Source of the DNA: Candidatus Coprosoma intestinipullorum
Lineage (GTDB): Bacteria; Bacillota_I; Bacilli_A; RF39; UBA660
Assembly: GCA_018713045.1 (NCBI GenBank)
Contig: DVFV01000020.1
Location: 1-36,631 of the forward strand
DNA length: 36,631 nucleotides
Direction of reading: 5' to 3'
The notes beneath the pieces were generated by a model. That model made no database searches and was not told the origin of the DNA. It worked only from the letters and a program-made list of their open reading frames with translations. Below, piece by piece: positions 16,609 to 26,322 of this stretch. The translations under genes were made by a program, and so were the position numbers. Each line of letters begins with the position of its first letter. Within the stretch, counting starts at the first letter, position 1.

Positions 16609-17291
16609 TACTTACCACTTACCTTAAAATCCATATTAGGAAAACTTTTTGCCAAAACTGAATCAGGATAAACTTTGTCGTATATCTCCCCAACCGGAGT
16701 AATTGGGTCTATCCCACTACGTCTCATCGCACTTCTAATTAAAGCCGTCCATGAGACAGTCATATCGATAATCAAAAATATCAAAATTATATTAAAACAG
16801 ACATTACCAATATTGATTGGAATCCTCTCAATCCATTTCGATAAAAACGGATAAACAGCTTTCACAAAAACTAAAGTAAATAATCCCCAAACAATCATAT
16901 AAGGAATTGTCGTTCGGCCATTTATATTTAAAAAATAACTAGAATAATCCCAAGATGTTGTATGTGTAAATGTCTCTTGTAAAAAACTAATCGCATACTC
17001 AAATATTCCACCAAACAACGCCCCGTAAATAAAAATTTTCAAATTCGAATAATTTTTTCTTGCAAACAAATACACAATTAAAACCGCACCCGCTCCATAA
17101 ATCGGACTAAACGGACCATATATAACTCCTCTTCGAAGCTCCCAGACGATATCACCTGTTGCTATATAAACCTTAACCAAATTTAAAATCTGTTCATATA
17201 AAGCTCCAAAAATTGAACCAATTACAAATATTAAAAATAATTTCTTGAAGCCAAAACCTTCCGCAAAAACCTTTTCTTTTGCTAAAGTCAT
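16608..17291 (-). CDS. CmpB-like putative ABC-transporter type IV membrane protein (PF06541)
   Basis: Several membrane helices (from about residue 20 onward) and the family motif RRGVIYGPFSPIYGAGA near residue 60 place this in the PF06541 group, labelled 'putative ABC-transporter type IV' without proven transport. A further conserved stretch is GGIFEYAISF. I moved the start nine codons in, to MTLAKEK, because GAGGGG lies 8 nt before that ATG. It precedes and is coupled to the GT2 gene, suggesting a shared role in the cell surface. Function uncertain. Confidence 0.75.
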   Translation of the reverse strand: MTLAKEKVFAEGFGFKKLFLIFVIGSIFGALYEQILNLVKVYIATGDIVWELRRGVIYGPFSPIYGAGAVLIVYLFARKNYSNLKIFIYGALFGGIFEYAISFLQETFTHTTSWDYSSYFLNINGRTTIPYMIVWGLFTLVFVKAVYPFLSKWIERIPINIGNVCFNIILIFLIIDMTVSWTALIRSAMRRSGIDPITPVGEIYDKVYPDSVLAKSFPNMDFKVSGK

Positions 17292-17354
17292 AAAACATAC
17301 CCCTCTTACTTCTAACATATGTAAAAGCTTACAAAATGCTTTTCCAAATTTATG

Positions 17355-17371
17355 TGTGTTATATTAACACA
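17355..17371. promoter_or_regulatory. Palindrome overlapping the promoter of the CmpB-GT2 operon
   Basis: TGTGTTA-TAT-TAACACA has perfect 7-bp arms. On the minus strand it covers the -10 (TAATAT), with TTGCTT 17 nt upstream at 17384-17389. Possible operator. Confidence 0.45.
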
Positions 17372-17390
17372 AACTACCTAAAAAAGCAAA

Positions 17391-18065
17391 TTACTTCAAA
17401 TCAAGTGGTTCGTTTACCAAATCCTTATCGACAAGTTCCTCGTGTAACCTCTCTTCGTCAGTATCCAAAAATACCTCTTCAATTCTATCGACCCTGCACT
17501 TTTCAGCATTGATAATTGCCTCTAATTTACGTGCAGCTTCATCGGCCTTGTCGTTGACAATTACATAATTGTACTTAGGAAGCTCGTTTATCTCCTTATA
17601 AGCCGTTTCAAACCTTTCCATCAACTTCTCTTCAGTCTCCGTCTTTCGCATTCTAAGTCTTCTCTTAAGTTCCTTCATACTAGGCGGAAGTAAAAATACG
17701 AACAACGCTTGAGGAATTTTCTCCTTAATTTGCAATGCTCCTTGAATTTCGATAACCAGTAATACATCTTTTCCGGCATCTAATTGCTTTTGAACACTTT
17801 CTCTCGGTGTACCGTAATAATTTCCGGCAAACTTTGCGTGCTCGAGCATCTTACCCTCTTCGATATTCTTTTCAAATTCTTCCTCGCTGACAAAATAATA
17901 ATCTTTTCCATCGACCTCACCCTTGCGAGGTTTCCTACTCGTCATTGAAACCGATTCCCAAATATTTGGCATAACCTCTTTTGCCATATCACAAACCGTA
18001 TTTTTTCCACTGCCAGACGGACCTGACAAAACTATCAAAAGTCCCTGTTTCTTTGTCTTTATCAC
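17391..18065 (-). CDS. gmk: Guanylate kinase
   Basis: Phosphorylates GMP to GDP with ATP, an essential nucleotide step. Motifs are the P-loop GPSGSGKNTVC near residue 15, the GMP-binding MTSRKPRKGEVDGKDYYFV near residue 45 and LLVIEIQGA near residue 105. The start is GTG, with GGAG 10 nt upstream. At 224 aa it is slightly longer than the usual ~205 aa because of an acidic C-terminal tail. It follows a small unknown gene by 42 bp and a large unknown gene before that; in many Firmicutes rpoZ is the usual neighbour, absent here. Confidence 0.96.
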   Translation of the reverse strand: MIKTKKQGLLIVLSGPSGSGKNTVCDMAKEVMPNIWESVSMTSRKPRKGEVDGKDYYFVSEEEFEKNIEEGKMLEHAKFAGNYYGTPRESVQKQLDAGKDVLLVIEIQGALQIKEKIPQALFVFLLPPSMKELKRRLRMRKTETEEKLMERFETAYKEINELPKYNYVIVNDKADEAARKLEAIINAEKCRVDRIEEVFLDTDEERLHEELVDKDLVNEPLDLK

Positions 18066-18107
18066 CTTTAAACATCTCCTTTTATAAAAATAAGCACTTA
18101 AAAGTGC

Positions 18108-18383
18108 CTATTTAAGTTCTGATAAAAGCTCTGGATTAGCAATATATTTTTTAGCCTCTGGCACTAATAAAGGCACAACATTTTTTAAAATATCCCCATC
18201 AGTTACCTCATCCATATATTTTTCACCATTATCCATAATCACTTTTACAACTTTTTTATCATCTAAAATTTCATCTTCACCTTGATTGACTTTAACAAGA
18301 TAATCATAAGTCTCATCGTTATAAACAGCTTCTGCCACAACTAACCATTTATCAGCTCCTAGTGTTATAACCATATCTTTCAT
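18108..18383 (-). CDS. Small acidic protein, unknown function
   Basis: About 91 aa, acidic, with a predicted mixed alpha/beta pattern (WLVVAEAVYNDETYDYLVKVN) that loosely resembles small Firmicutes proteins of the DUF1292 type. I do not recognise the family. The start was moved to the second ATG, which has AAAGGGG 8 nt upstream; the first ATG is too close. It lies 16 bp after the large coiled-coil gene and 42 bp before gmk, so the three are probably co-transcribed. Confidence 0.6.
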   Translation of the reverse strand: MKDMVITLGADKWLVVAEAVYNDETYDYLVKVNQGEDEILDDKKVVKVIMDNGEKYMDEVTDGDILKNVVPLLVPEAKKYIANPELLSELK

Positions 18384-18399
18384 AAACATATCCCCTTTT

Positions 18400-20424
18400 C
18401 TATTTTTGTATACTTTGAATTAAATCTTGAGCATTCATAAAACCTGAAGCATTTTGCATGCTCTCACCAAACAATACAGCATTATTCGGATCCTGAGCTA
18501 AAGCTTCCAAAGCATCTAAACTAGCTAATTGATCAGCCGTTAAATTTTGATAACTGTGTGTTGCTGTATTATAAACCCCTACTGGAGAATCATATTGGAA
18601 CCATTGATTAGCTGTCTGACCATTTGTTCTACTAGTCGCACTATAAGCATCACTGTAAACATTTAAACCAGAATTTGCAACATCATTGACAACTGATTGA
18701 TAATCTATATTATCACTATTATTTGTCTCCTCAACCTGACTTTTAACACTATCGGAAATTTTATGTTGTTGTGATTCAATTTCTCTTGATTGAGTTACTT
18801 CTTGCTCTGGACCATTAAAACTTCTAACTATATTGCTAATACCAAGTCCAGTTGTTGCAACTACTGCCAAAGTAGCAACTCCTAAAACAATCTTTTTCCA
18901 ATTTTTCTTAAGTTTTGAAAGTAAATTTTTTGAAGCTTCATGCGCATCATCTACTTTTTGAGGAGTACTTTTATTGTTATTCTTTACAGGACTATTATCT
19001 AAACTTAGTGTTGAAGCTTGTTTATCATTTTCAAAATAACTTGCTGCCAAATCTTTATTATCGGAATCTATAAGTTTAATCTTACCATCACCATCTAAAT
19101 TAATTAAAACAGCATGATCGTTATCTAATTTTAAACGGTTCATTCCAGGTTTTAAAGAATTAACAAGCATTATATTATTCGCACCCTCAAGACCAGGAAT
19201 TCCCTTTCTTACCTTATCACTATTTAAATCATTACCAAATACATATTTAACTCCATTGTATTCATATACCGCATAATTTCCAAGTTGATCCTTCTTAACC
19301 TCATCGTAATATTTAGAATTTATCTCTTTACCATCTTTATCTAAAACTGTAATTTTACCACTATCATCGACATTGATTTTTAAACCTTTAGCACTGTAAT
19401 TGTTAATTCCAGGTTTTAACCCACTAAGTAGTACTACATTATCTGACAAAACGCCATCTAAACCTTCCTTAATCAAAGAATCGGTAACCTCATTAGAAAC
19501 TACATAAGTAACTCCATCAAATTCAAACACAGCATAACCCTTTGCCTGAGTCTTACTTGGAATTTCCATAAACTTGCCACCTAAAGCCTTATAATTGTTT
19601 TCTATCTCTTTATAAGCATCTTCGATTTCCTTCTTTAATTCATCTAATTTTTCTTGGGTTGGTAATACTCCATTAGTAGATGCATTTTTTCTTATATTCT
19701 GATATAATTCCATTTTGTCACATAATCGGATATAATAATTGACATCCACCAAAAAATCATTTTCATCTTTTAGCAGACTATACGCATCACTACCTAATTT
19801 CTTTAAAATATTATTGAATTTACCTCTTGCAGAGCTAACTCCTAGCAAAATATCGGAATTGTCTTCGTTTCCCTTTTGAGAACCTTTTTTAATTAAACTC
19901 CAAATTTCTAAAACCGTCTTTCTACCTTCGGCAACTAAATCTTGAACATCTTGTGAAGAAGATTGTGCCTGTCTCTTGCCAAGCCTCTCTTGAATTAAAG
20001 CAATAAAATTGTTAAGTTGTTTTTCTTCGGTATTTAAAGATAAATTACCTATAGTATTATATTTCTTTTCGTTCTCTTCTTTTTGCTTTTTAATCTCTTC
20101 GATTCGCTCGTTAGCAAGCTTTAGCCTTCTCTCAAGCATATCCCTATTTGTTAAACCATCTATATCCCGCATTGAAACATAACTATCTAATTTACTACTA
20201 ACTTTGCCTATTGATTGAGAAATCAACTTTTTCTCATCCTCTAAACTATTCATTTCTGAATAATCTTTAGAATCATTCCTTTTCAAAATATCAAGCTTGT
20301 TATTTGTCTGAAGATAATAAGTTCTAAGTGCCGAAAGACCTCTTAAAGCCTCGTCATAATCATGATCATTTTTTATGTTAATTGATTCTGGGTTGATAAA
20401 ATATTCTAAATACTCTTGATTCAT
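18400..20424 (-). CDS. Large single-pass membrane protein with coiled coils and an internal duplication
   Basis: 674 aa, not recognised. Residues 1-160 are rich in Lys, Glu and Leu and look coiled-coil. Two related repeats follow at about 295-385 and 385-470: YAVFEFDGVTYVVSNEV and YAVYEYNGVKYVFGNDL begin them, and SGLKPG/NSLKPG and DDSGKITV/DGDGKIKL recur. One membrane helix at about residues 510-530 follows a basic KKNWKK segment, so the large N-terminal part is probably cytoplasmic and the ~140-aa Gln/Ser/Asn-rich tail external. AGGAGGGG precedes the ATG. Possibly a cell-envelope or morphology protein; this is a guess. Confidence 0.7.
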   Translation of the reverse strand: MNQEYLEYFINPESINIKNDHDYDEALRGLSALRTYYLQTNNKLDILKRNDSKDYSEMNSLEDEKKLISQSIGKVSSKLDSYVSMRDIDGLTNRDMLERRLKLANERIEEIKKQKEENEKKYNTIGNLSLNTEEKQLNNFIALIQERLGKRQAQSSSQDVQDLVAEGRKTVLEIWSLIKKGSQKGNEDNSDILLGVSSARGKFNNILKKLGSDAYSLLKDENDFLVDVNYYIRLCDKMELYQNIRKNASTNGVLPTQEKLDELKKEIEDAYKEIENNYKALGGKFMEIPSKTQAKGYAVFEFDGVTYVVSNEVTDSLIKEGLDGVLSDNVVLLSGLKPGINNYSAKGLKINVDDSGKITVLDKDGKEINSKYYDEVKKDQLGNYAVYEYNGVKYVFGNDLNSDKVRKGIPGLEGANNIMLVNSLKPGMNRLKLDNDHAVLINLDGDGKIKLIDSDNKDLAASYFENDKQASTLSLDNSPVKNNNKSTPQKVDDAHEASKNLLSKLKKNWKKIVLGVATLAVVATTGLGISNIVRSFNGPEQEVTQSREIESQQHKISDSVKSQVEETNNSDNIDYQSVVNDVANSGLNVYSDAYSATSRTNGQTANQWFQYDSPVGVYNTATHSYQNLTADQLASLDALEALAQDPNNAVLFGESMQNASGFMNAQDLIQSIQK

Positions 20425-20527
20425 AATACCCCTCCTTGGTTATTAAATTCTTACCGTTATTATACCTTCAAATTTCTTTTTGTCAATTTCTATAGTAAGA
20501 CCTATTATCATTATATCACACTTTTAA

Positions 20528-20553
20528 CCAAAAAAAGAAGAAAATTCTTCTTT
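20528..20553 (-). terminator. Terminator of the MarR-ABC exporter operon
   Basis: On the minus strand AAAAGAAG and CTTCTTTT pair around AATTTT and are followed by a T-run. Confidence 0.75.
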
Positions 20554-22892
20554 TATAATTCAAACTGTGAATTGTACAAATCGGCATAAAAGCCACCTTT
20601 AGCCATAAGCTCGTCGTGATTACCTTGCTCGATTATATTTCCGTCCTTCATAACTAAAATTAAATCAGCATTTTTAATCGTTGAAAGTCTATGAGCGATT
20701 ATAAATGAAGTTCTACCTTGCGTAAGCTTATCCATTGCCTCCTGCACAAGTTCCTCAGTTCTTGTATCGACATTACTTGTTGCCTCATCCAAAATAAGGA
20801 ATGGTGTTTTTTGAATCATACCTCTGGCAATCGTAAGTAATTGTCTTTGTCCCGCAGACACACTATCATTATCGGATAAAACTGTATCATAACCCTTAGG
20901 TAACGTTCTTATAAAGTGATTTAAACCAACCTCTTTACAAACCTCGACTACTTCAGCTTTTGATATATTTTCTCTGTTATAAACGATATTCTCCATTACC
21001 GTTCCGTTAAATAACCATGTATCTTGCAAAACCATTGTAAATAAATCGTGAATATTTTTCCTAGAAAGTTCTTTAGTTGAAACTCCATCTATTTTAATAT
21101 CTCCACCATTTATCTCGTAAAATTTCATAAGTAAATTAACCATTGTCGTCTTACCTGCACCAGTCGGTCCGACAATTGCAATCTTTTGACCAGGTAAAGC
21201 CTTAGCAGTAAAGTCATTAATCGTTGGCTTGTCATTACCATCGTACTTAAATGTAACGTGATCAAATTCTATTTCACCGCGAACCTCATCTTTGTTAAGT
21301 ACTTTAGTAATATTACTTTCATCGCTCATCTCTTCCTCGTCGATAAATTCAAATACTCTCTCAGAAGCAGCAGCTGTTGATTGAAGTGAATTTAAAGCCT
21401 GAGCAATTTGACCAAGAGGTGAAGTAAATAATCTAACATAAGTTATAAATGCCACAATAACACCAAATGTAATTGTTCCATTCATCGTCAGTAATGCACC
21501 TACGATACATACAGCCACATATCCGAAGTTACCGATGAACATCATAAGTGGTTGCATCATTCCAGATAAGAATTGACTCTTTCTATTCGCATCACATACT
21601 CTTTGATTATAAACGTCGAACTTCTTATCAGAATCTTCCCTACCATTATAAGTTTTAACGACATTTAAACCTGAATAAATCTCTTCGATGTGACCATTCA
21701 AATTACCAAGTTCCTCTTGTCTAGCAACAAAGTATTTTTGTGACCTAGATAAAATTGCAAACATTCCCACAAATCCAACTAAACTTGCGACAATTGCGGT
21801 TAAAGCCAAAATCCAGTTAGTTACAAACATCATGATTAAAGTTCCAACAAATAAAGTTACACTACTAACTAAAGCTGATAAAGATTGATGCATAGTCTGA
21901 CCGATCATATCGACATCGTTAGTTACTCTTGATAAAATATCACCAATATAATGTTTATCAAAATATTTAAGTGGTAACTTGTTTATCTTAGAAGAAATTC
22001 TACTTCTTAAATTCTTTGAAAATTTAATAGAAACATGAGTCATACAAATTGCTTGAATATAAGTGAAAAGTGCACTACATAAATACATTATAAGTAAGAA
22101 TAAAGCAATTCCTTTAATAACTTTGAAATTCATCGCTGGTTCAATAACTTCTTTTACAGATTCAGGTAAAGTATCTAACTTCTTATAAAGTTCAGTTGAA
22201 TCTGCATCTTTATCCAAACTACCTAAAGTTACAGCAAATTCATATTGTGCATGAGGAGAAATTTTAACACCATCGATTGTTACTTCGTCAAATAAAACGT
22301 TTTGAACACTCTTTGGTAAATCTAAATTATCCTTATCCATCTTAAGTAAAGCAATCTTATCATCTGTACTGATTTTTACTTCTTCATAAGTAGATTCCGG
22401 CAAAATAACTCTCAAAACAGACTCCGGTAATTTTGCCATCTCTTCGCTTATTTCACTTTCGTCCATGCTTTGAAGTTTACTTGTAAATTCTCTAAAAGTA
22501 CTTTTATCTTCCGCACTAATAGAAGAATCACTCATAACTGAAACAATACTTTCATTAGATAAATTAATATCTAACATCTCTGGTATAACTTTACTTAATT
22601 TATCTTCAGAAACACTTTTCTCCACTGTAGTTGAAAGCTTTTCCATATTCTCTTGATTGATAACTAAACCTTCAGAAATCTCATCAGTAAGTTCTGATAA
22701 CTTATCAGGAGCTAGAATTGAAATAACTGAACCAAGTATTGCCAAAACAAAAGCTACGATAACTAAAACTTTATATCTATCAAGTTCTTTTACTAATCTT
22801 TTAATTGCTCCTTTAAAATCTTTTGCGTGCTCTGGTGCGTTCATATTTGCCCCAGGACCATGTTTAGGAGTACTTTTTGCATTATTATTCAC
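20553..22892 (-). CDS. ABC exporter subunit B with a large extracytoplasmic insertion
   Basis: Fused membrane and ATPase half of a heterodimeric exporter. The first helix is at about residues 42-64. An acidic, Ser-rich region of roughly 190 aa separates it from the second helix at about 257-280, which makes the protein 779 aa against the usual ~580-620. The ATPase domain has Walker A GPTGAGKTT, Walker B FLILDEATSNVD and switch AHRLSTI, all canonical, but the signature is VSAGQ, not SGGQ. The start is GTG with AAAGGAGG 9 nt upstream, overlapping its partner by 8 bases. It likely exports drugs or lipids; the insertion may bind a substrate or partner outside the membrane. Confidence 0.9.
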   Translation of the reverse strand: MNNNAKSTPKHGPGANMNAPEHAKDFKGAIKRLVKELDRYKVLVIVAFVLAILGSVISILAPDKLSELTDEISEGLVINQENMEKLSTTVEKSVSEDKLSKVIPEMLDINLSNESIVSVMSDSSISAEDKSTFREFTSKLQSMDESEISEEMAKLPESVLRVILPESTYEEVKISTDDKIALLKMDKDNLDLPKSVQNVLFDEVTIDGVKISPHAQYEFAVTLGSLDKDADSTELYKKLDTLPESVKEVIEPAMNFKVIKGIALFLLIMYLCSALFTYIQAICMTHVSIKFSKNLRSRISSKINKLPLKYFDKHYIGDILSRVTNDVDMIGQTMHQSLSALVSSVTLFVGTLIMMFVTNWILALTAIVASLVGFVGMFAILSRSQKYFVARQEELGNLNGHIEEIYSGLNVVKTYNGREDSDKKFDVYNQRVCDANRKSQFLSGMMQPLMMFIGNFGYVAVCIVGALLTMNGTITFGVIVAFITYVRLFTSPLGQIAQALNSLQSTAAASERVFEFIDEEEMSDESNITKVLNKDEVRGEIEFDHVTFKYDGNDKPTINDFTAKALPGQKIAIVGPTGAGKTTMVNLLMKFYEINGGDIKIDGVSTKELSRKNIHDLFTMVLQDTWLFNGTVMENIVYNRENISKAEVVEVCKEVGLNHFIRTLPKGYDTVLSDNDSVSAGQRQLLTIARGMIQKTPFLILDEATSNVDTRTEELVQEAMDKLTQGRTSFIIAHRLSTIKNADLILVMKDGNIIEQGNHDELMAKGGFYADLYNSQFEL

Positions 22893-24645
22893 GTTCCAAT
22901 TCCTCCTTTGAAAGTTGTGATAAAGCTATTTTTTTATAAACCTCACAATTCTTTAGAAGCTCCCTATGGGTTCCCATACCTACGCATTTACCACTATCTA
23001 AAACTATAATCTTATCAGCGTTCATAATCGTTCCAATTCTCTGAGCAACGATTAAACTAGTCGCATCTTTAGTATAATTTTTAAGTTCACGTCTTAACAC
23101 AGAATCAGTCTTATAATCCAAAGCTGAAAAAGAATCGTCAAAAATATAAATTTCTGGATCTCTAGCAATTGCTCTAGCAATTGCCAGTCTTTGTTTCTGA
23201 CCACCAGACACATTAGTACCACCTTGCGCAATATGTGTCTCGTACTTGTCGTCCATTTTCTCGACAAACTCAGAAGCTTGAGCAACCTTAGCAGCTTCTT
23301 TTATCTTCTTCTCGCTTATTTCACCTTTTCCATTGTCGCCATAAGCAATATTATAATTAACAGTTCCATTAAACATAACTGCCTTTTGTGGTACATAACC
23401 GAGCTTATTGTTTAAAGCTTCCTCAGTATATTCTTTAACATTAACTCCATCGACTAAAACCTCACCATCAGTTGCATCGTAAAATCTCGGAATTAAATTG
23501 ATTAAAGTACTCTTACCACTACCAGTTGATCCAATAAAGGCCACAGTCTCTCCTTTATTTGCCTTAAATGAAATATTTCTAAGTAAATATTCATCCGCAT
23601 CGGGATATCTAAATGAAACATTCTTAAATTCGACAGTCCCAACCTCTTCGGTTTTACCATCGAAGCTTCCCTCTTTAATAGATTCTTTCGTATCTAAAAC
23701 CTCATTAATACGATTAGCCGAAACTTGGGCACGAGGTAAAATCATAAATATCATCGCAAGCATTAAAAAAGACATAATAACTTGCATTGCATAAGAACTA
23801 AATACAACCATATTACCAAATATTGTTATCTTGTCGGCCATTACTGAATTTTCAATCAGATAAGCTCCGACAAAGTAAATAGCTAAAGTGAGACAGTACA
23901 TTATCATGTACATAATTGGTGACATAATAGCAAATTTCTTTTGATTATAAAGCTGTAAATCAGTAAGATCAGTATTTACTTTGTCAAATTTTTTCTCTTG
24001 ATAACCTTCTGCATTAAAAGCCCTAACGACTCTAATGCCAGTTAAATTTTCTCTTGTAACCCCATTTAACTTATCGATAAGTTTCTGAACCTTTTTAAAT
24101 CTCGGAACGACAATTATCATTAAAACAATAATTACTGAAAGTAAAATAACAACTGCAACTCCTGTTAAAGCACTCCATTGCCAGCTCTTGTTAAGAATTT
24201 TTGTAACGGCCCAAATAGCTGTAATTGGAGCTTTAATTAAAAGTTGTAAACCAATCGCAATCAGCATCTCAACTTGTGTAACATCATTAGTTGTTCTCGT
24301 AATTAAACTACTAGTTGAAAAACCTTTAACTTCTTCGGTGTCAATGTTTTCAACTTTATCAAAAATTTCTTTTCTCAAATTTCTTGAAAAATTAGAAGAA
24401 ATTGTTGCCGCTAAATATCCCGCAATAACCGCAAAAGTAAAACTACCTAAGGCACATAAAACCATATAACCACCATTTATTAAAATGTCTTGCATCTTAC
24501 TGCCCTCAGTTTGTACTAGAACTGTTATTTCTGACATATAATCCGGCATTTTTAAATCGAGCCAAACTTGCAATATAATAAAAATAATACATATAATCGC
24601 ATATATAATATCTTTTTTATCTAGTCTTTTTAAAAGTTCAATCAT
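22885..24645 (-). CDS. ABC exporter subunit A (degenerate ATPase site)
   Basis: 586 aa, six helices followed by an ATPase domain with Walker A GSTGSGKST and signature NVSGGQKQR. Walker B reads IFDDSFSALD, with Asp where the catalytic Glu should be, and the switch histidine is Gln (VAQRIGT). This is the inactive half known from heterodimeric exporters such as TM287/288 and LmrCD. The partner downstream has the intact Walker B and histidine but the altered SAGQ signature, so the two form one degenerate and one active site. ATGA overlap with the MarR gene places all three in one operon. Confidence 0.92.
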   Translation of the reverse strand: MIELLKRLDKKDIIYAIICIIFIILQVWLDLKMPDYMSEITVLVQTEGSKMQDILINGGYMVLCALGSFTFAVIAGYLAATISSNFSRNLRKEIFDKVENIDTEEVKGFSTSSLITRTTNDVTQVEMLIAIGLQLLIKAPITAIWAVTKILNKSWQWSALTGVAVVILLSVIIVLMIIVVPRFKKVQKLIDKLNGVTRENLTGIRVVRAFNAEGYQEKKFDKVNTDLTDLQLYNQKKFAIMSPIMYMIMYCLTLAIYFVGAYLIENSVMADKITIFGNMVVFSSYAMQVIMSFLMLAMIFMILPRAQVSANRINEVLDTKESIKEGSFDGKTEEVGTVEFKNVSFRYPDADEYLLRNISFKANKGETVAFIGSTGSGKSTLINLIPRFYDATDGEVLVDGVNVKEYTEEALNNKLGYVPQKAVMFNGTVNYNIAYGDNGKGEISEKKIKEAAKVAQASEFVEKMDDKYETHIAQGGTNVSGGQKQRLAIARAIARDPEIYIFDDSFSALDYKTDSVLRRELKNYTKDATSLIVAQRIGTIMNADKIIVLDSGKCVGMGTHRELLKNCEVYKKIALSQLSKEELERE

Positions 24646-25097
24646 ATTCTCTTCCTTTCCTCTTTAATATATTCAATATTCTCGTGCATTTGTCTAATTA
24701 CTTTCTTAAAAACGTCTAAATCTTCTACTTTAATATCTTTAGTCAAAGCTTTTTCAATATTTTGAAAATACATTTTCTTCTTCTCAAAAATATTTTTTGT
24801 CATCTGATTTAAAACAACTTTTTTCACCCTAGAATCTTCTTCGTAAACCTCTCTTGAAATAAGACCATTTCTCTCCATTGTCTGTAAAACTTCTGATACC
24901 GTCGCCCGGCTAAGTTTTAAAACCTCTTCCAAATCTCTTTGAAAAATATCTTTATCTTGATGATTTAACATATAGCCAATTATCCTCATTTGAGTCGGTG
25001 CCGGCATCTTCTTTTTGTCAACCTCATCTAAATTAAAAAATGTTCGAAATATATCTTGCTCAAGTGATTTAAGCTCATAAAAAATTCCGGATTCCAC
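24642..25097 (-). CDS. MarR-family transcriptional regulator
   Basis: The winged helix-turn-helix is visible as FQRDLEEVLKLSRATVSEVLQ around mid-protein, with the wing (LISREVYEEDSRVKKV) after it. The C-terminal helix mediates dimerisation. The track's ATG at 25163 cannot be used from the promoter seen here because it lies upstream of the expected transcript start. The best in-frame start is GTG at 25097, with GAGG 8 nt upstream; GTG at 25106 is possible. It heads an operon with the two exporter halves, and a 12-bp inverted repeat covers its -35, so autoregulation is likely and a ligand of the exporter may relieve it. Confidence 0.88.
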   Translation of the reverse strand: MESGIFYELKSLEQDIFRTFFNLDEVDKKKMPAPTQMRIIGYMLNHQDKDIFQRDLEEVLKLSRATVSEVLQTMERNGLISREVYEEDSRVKKVVLNQMTKNIFEKKKMYFQNIEKALTKDIKVEDLDVFKKVIRQMHENIEYIKEERKRI

Positions 25098-25134
25098 ATC
25101 ATTCACCTCTTCTCCTACCTCATCACCGTAGTAC

Positions 25135-25163
25135 ATTTTAGTACACAAAAAAATAATTGTCAA
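25135..25163 (-). promoter_or_regulatory. Promoter of the MarR-ABC operon
   Basis: On the minus strand TTGACA (consensus) and TAAAAT are separated by exactly 17 nt. A transcript would begin about 30 nt before the proposed GTG start. Confidence 0.8.
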
Positions 25164-25182
25164 TACCCTTACAATTATTTTT
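25149..25182. promoter_or_regulatory. MarR operator, 12-bp inverted repeat
   Basis: AAAAATAATTGT and ACAATTATTTTT form perfect 12-bp arms 10 bp apart, overlapping the -35 box. Its position suits repression by the MarR protein encoded just downstream. Confidence 0.75.
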
Positions 25183-25270
25183 AAGTAAAAAATTATTTCT
25201 AAAATTATCCGGGTTAAACTTAACTATAAAATAGCATCATAAGTGAATAACCCCAAAAAAAATTATATCC

Positions 25271-26124
25271 CTAATCTATCCTTTCAATCTTATAATTTTG
25301 CGTTCCAACTAAATCTTCTGCATAATCAAGCGTATGAAGACCATTTCTTAATTCAATTATATTGACAAGCTTTTCACCGTCATCCGCACTATATACAAGA
25401 TCTATACAAGCCTTATCTAAAGCCACAAGATCTGTTGAAGCAAGAATTCCAATATCATGCATATCCGGCTCGGCTGAATTACCATCACAATCACAGTCAA
25501 CTGAAAGCCTATTCATCACATTTATATAAACGATATTCTTTCCGTTATCTAAATAATCAGAAACCGCCTTACCAGCTTCAGCCATTGCCTTTAAAAATGA
25601 ATCCTGACTTCCACCATCTTTACCACCTGAATGAATTAAATTCTTCCCTTCACTAGAAACAATACCAATTGAAATATTTTTGATTGCTCCCACATATCCA
25701 GCCATCGCATGACCTTTAAAATGTGAAATAACTAAAAATGAATCATAATTCTTAAAATGCGTTCCAACTAAATCTTTTGTAAGTCTCTTTCCATCCTTAA
25801 CCGGAATTTCCATAGAACCATCCGCATCCATAATATCCACATCGGCAATATCAGTAAAACCATGGTCCCTAGCTACTTGCATATGCATCTTAGTCTCACT
25901 TCTAGAGCCGCCATATGCCGTATTGCATTCTACTATTGTTCATTAACTTGATTTACAACGTCTTTAAGAAGCTGTGGATTTAAATAATTACTAGCTGGTG
26001 GTTCACCGGTAGAAACCTTAACCGCTACCTTCCCTTTAGGACTCCATCCTAAAGCATTATAAATCTTTACTAAACTATCACTATCGATATTTTTGGTCAT
26101 ATAAACAGTTGCCATATCTTTCAT
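25271..26124 (-). pseudogene. DUF362-family gene broken by a one-base frameshift
   Basis: Two ORFs make up one gene. The first (25933-26124) starts MKDMATVYMTKN with AAGGAAGGG upstream and runs through KVAVKVSTGEPP to LKDVVNQVNE, then hits TAG. Shifting one base restores TIVECNTAYGGSRSETKM and continues without a break through SHFKGHAMAGYVGAIKN and the cysteine-containing VDCDCDGN region to the end. The family's usual order is intact across the join, so a single G is missing near 25938-25942. DUF362 proteins are putative iron-sulfur or oxidoreductase-linked proteins of unknown role. Real decay or an assembly error are both possible. Confidence 0.85.
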
Positions 26125-26322
26125 ATTATCCCTTCCTTTTTTATCTTATCATATATATTTTTTTAAAACTTCATCTAATATAAAATTAACAAGTAATATT
26201 ATTAAAATAATTAATATCAATATAATTATTTTCTAACCTTGTCTTATTATCACCACCTATTATAAAAATACCATATAAGCCATACTCTAAGTCAAGTATT
26301 TTTATTAATTTTAAAAATAAAC

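Noticed and set aside
22657-24469. Several plus-strand ORFs of 60-98 aa across the exporter genes
   Set aside because: Antisense shadows of well-supported ABC exporter genes; no ribosome sites or domains.
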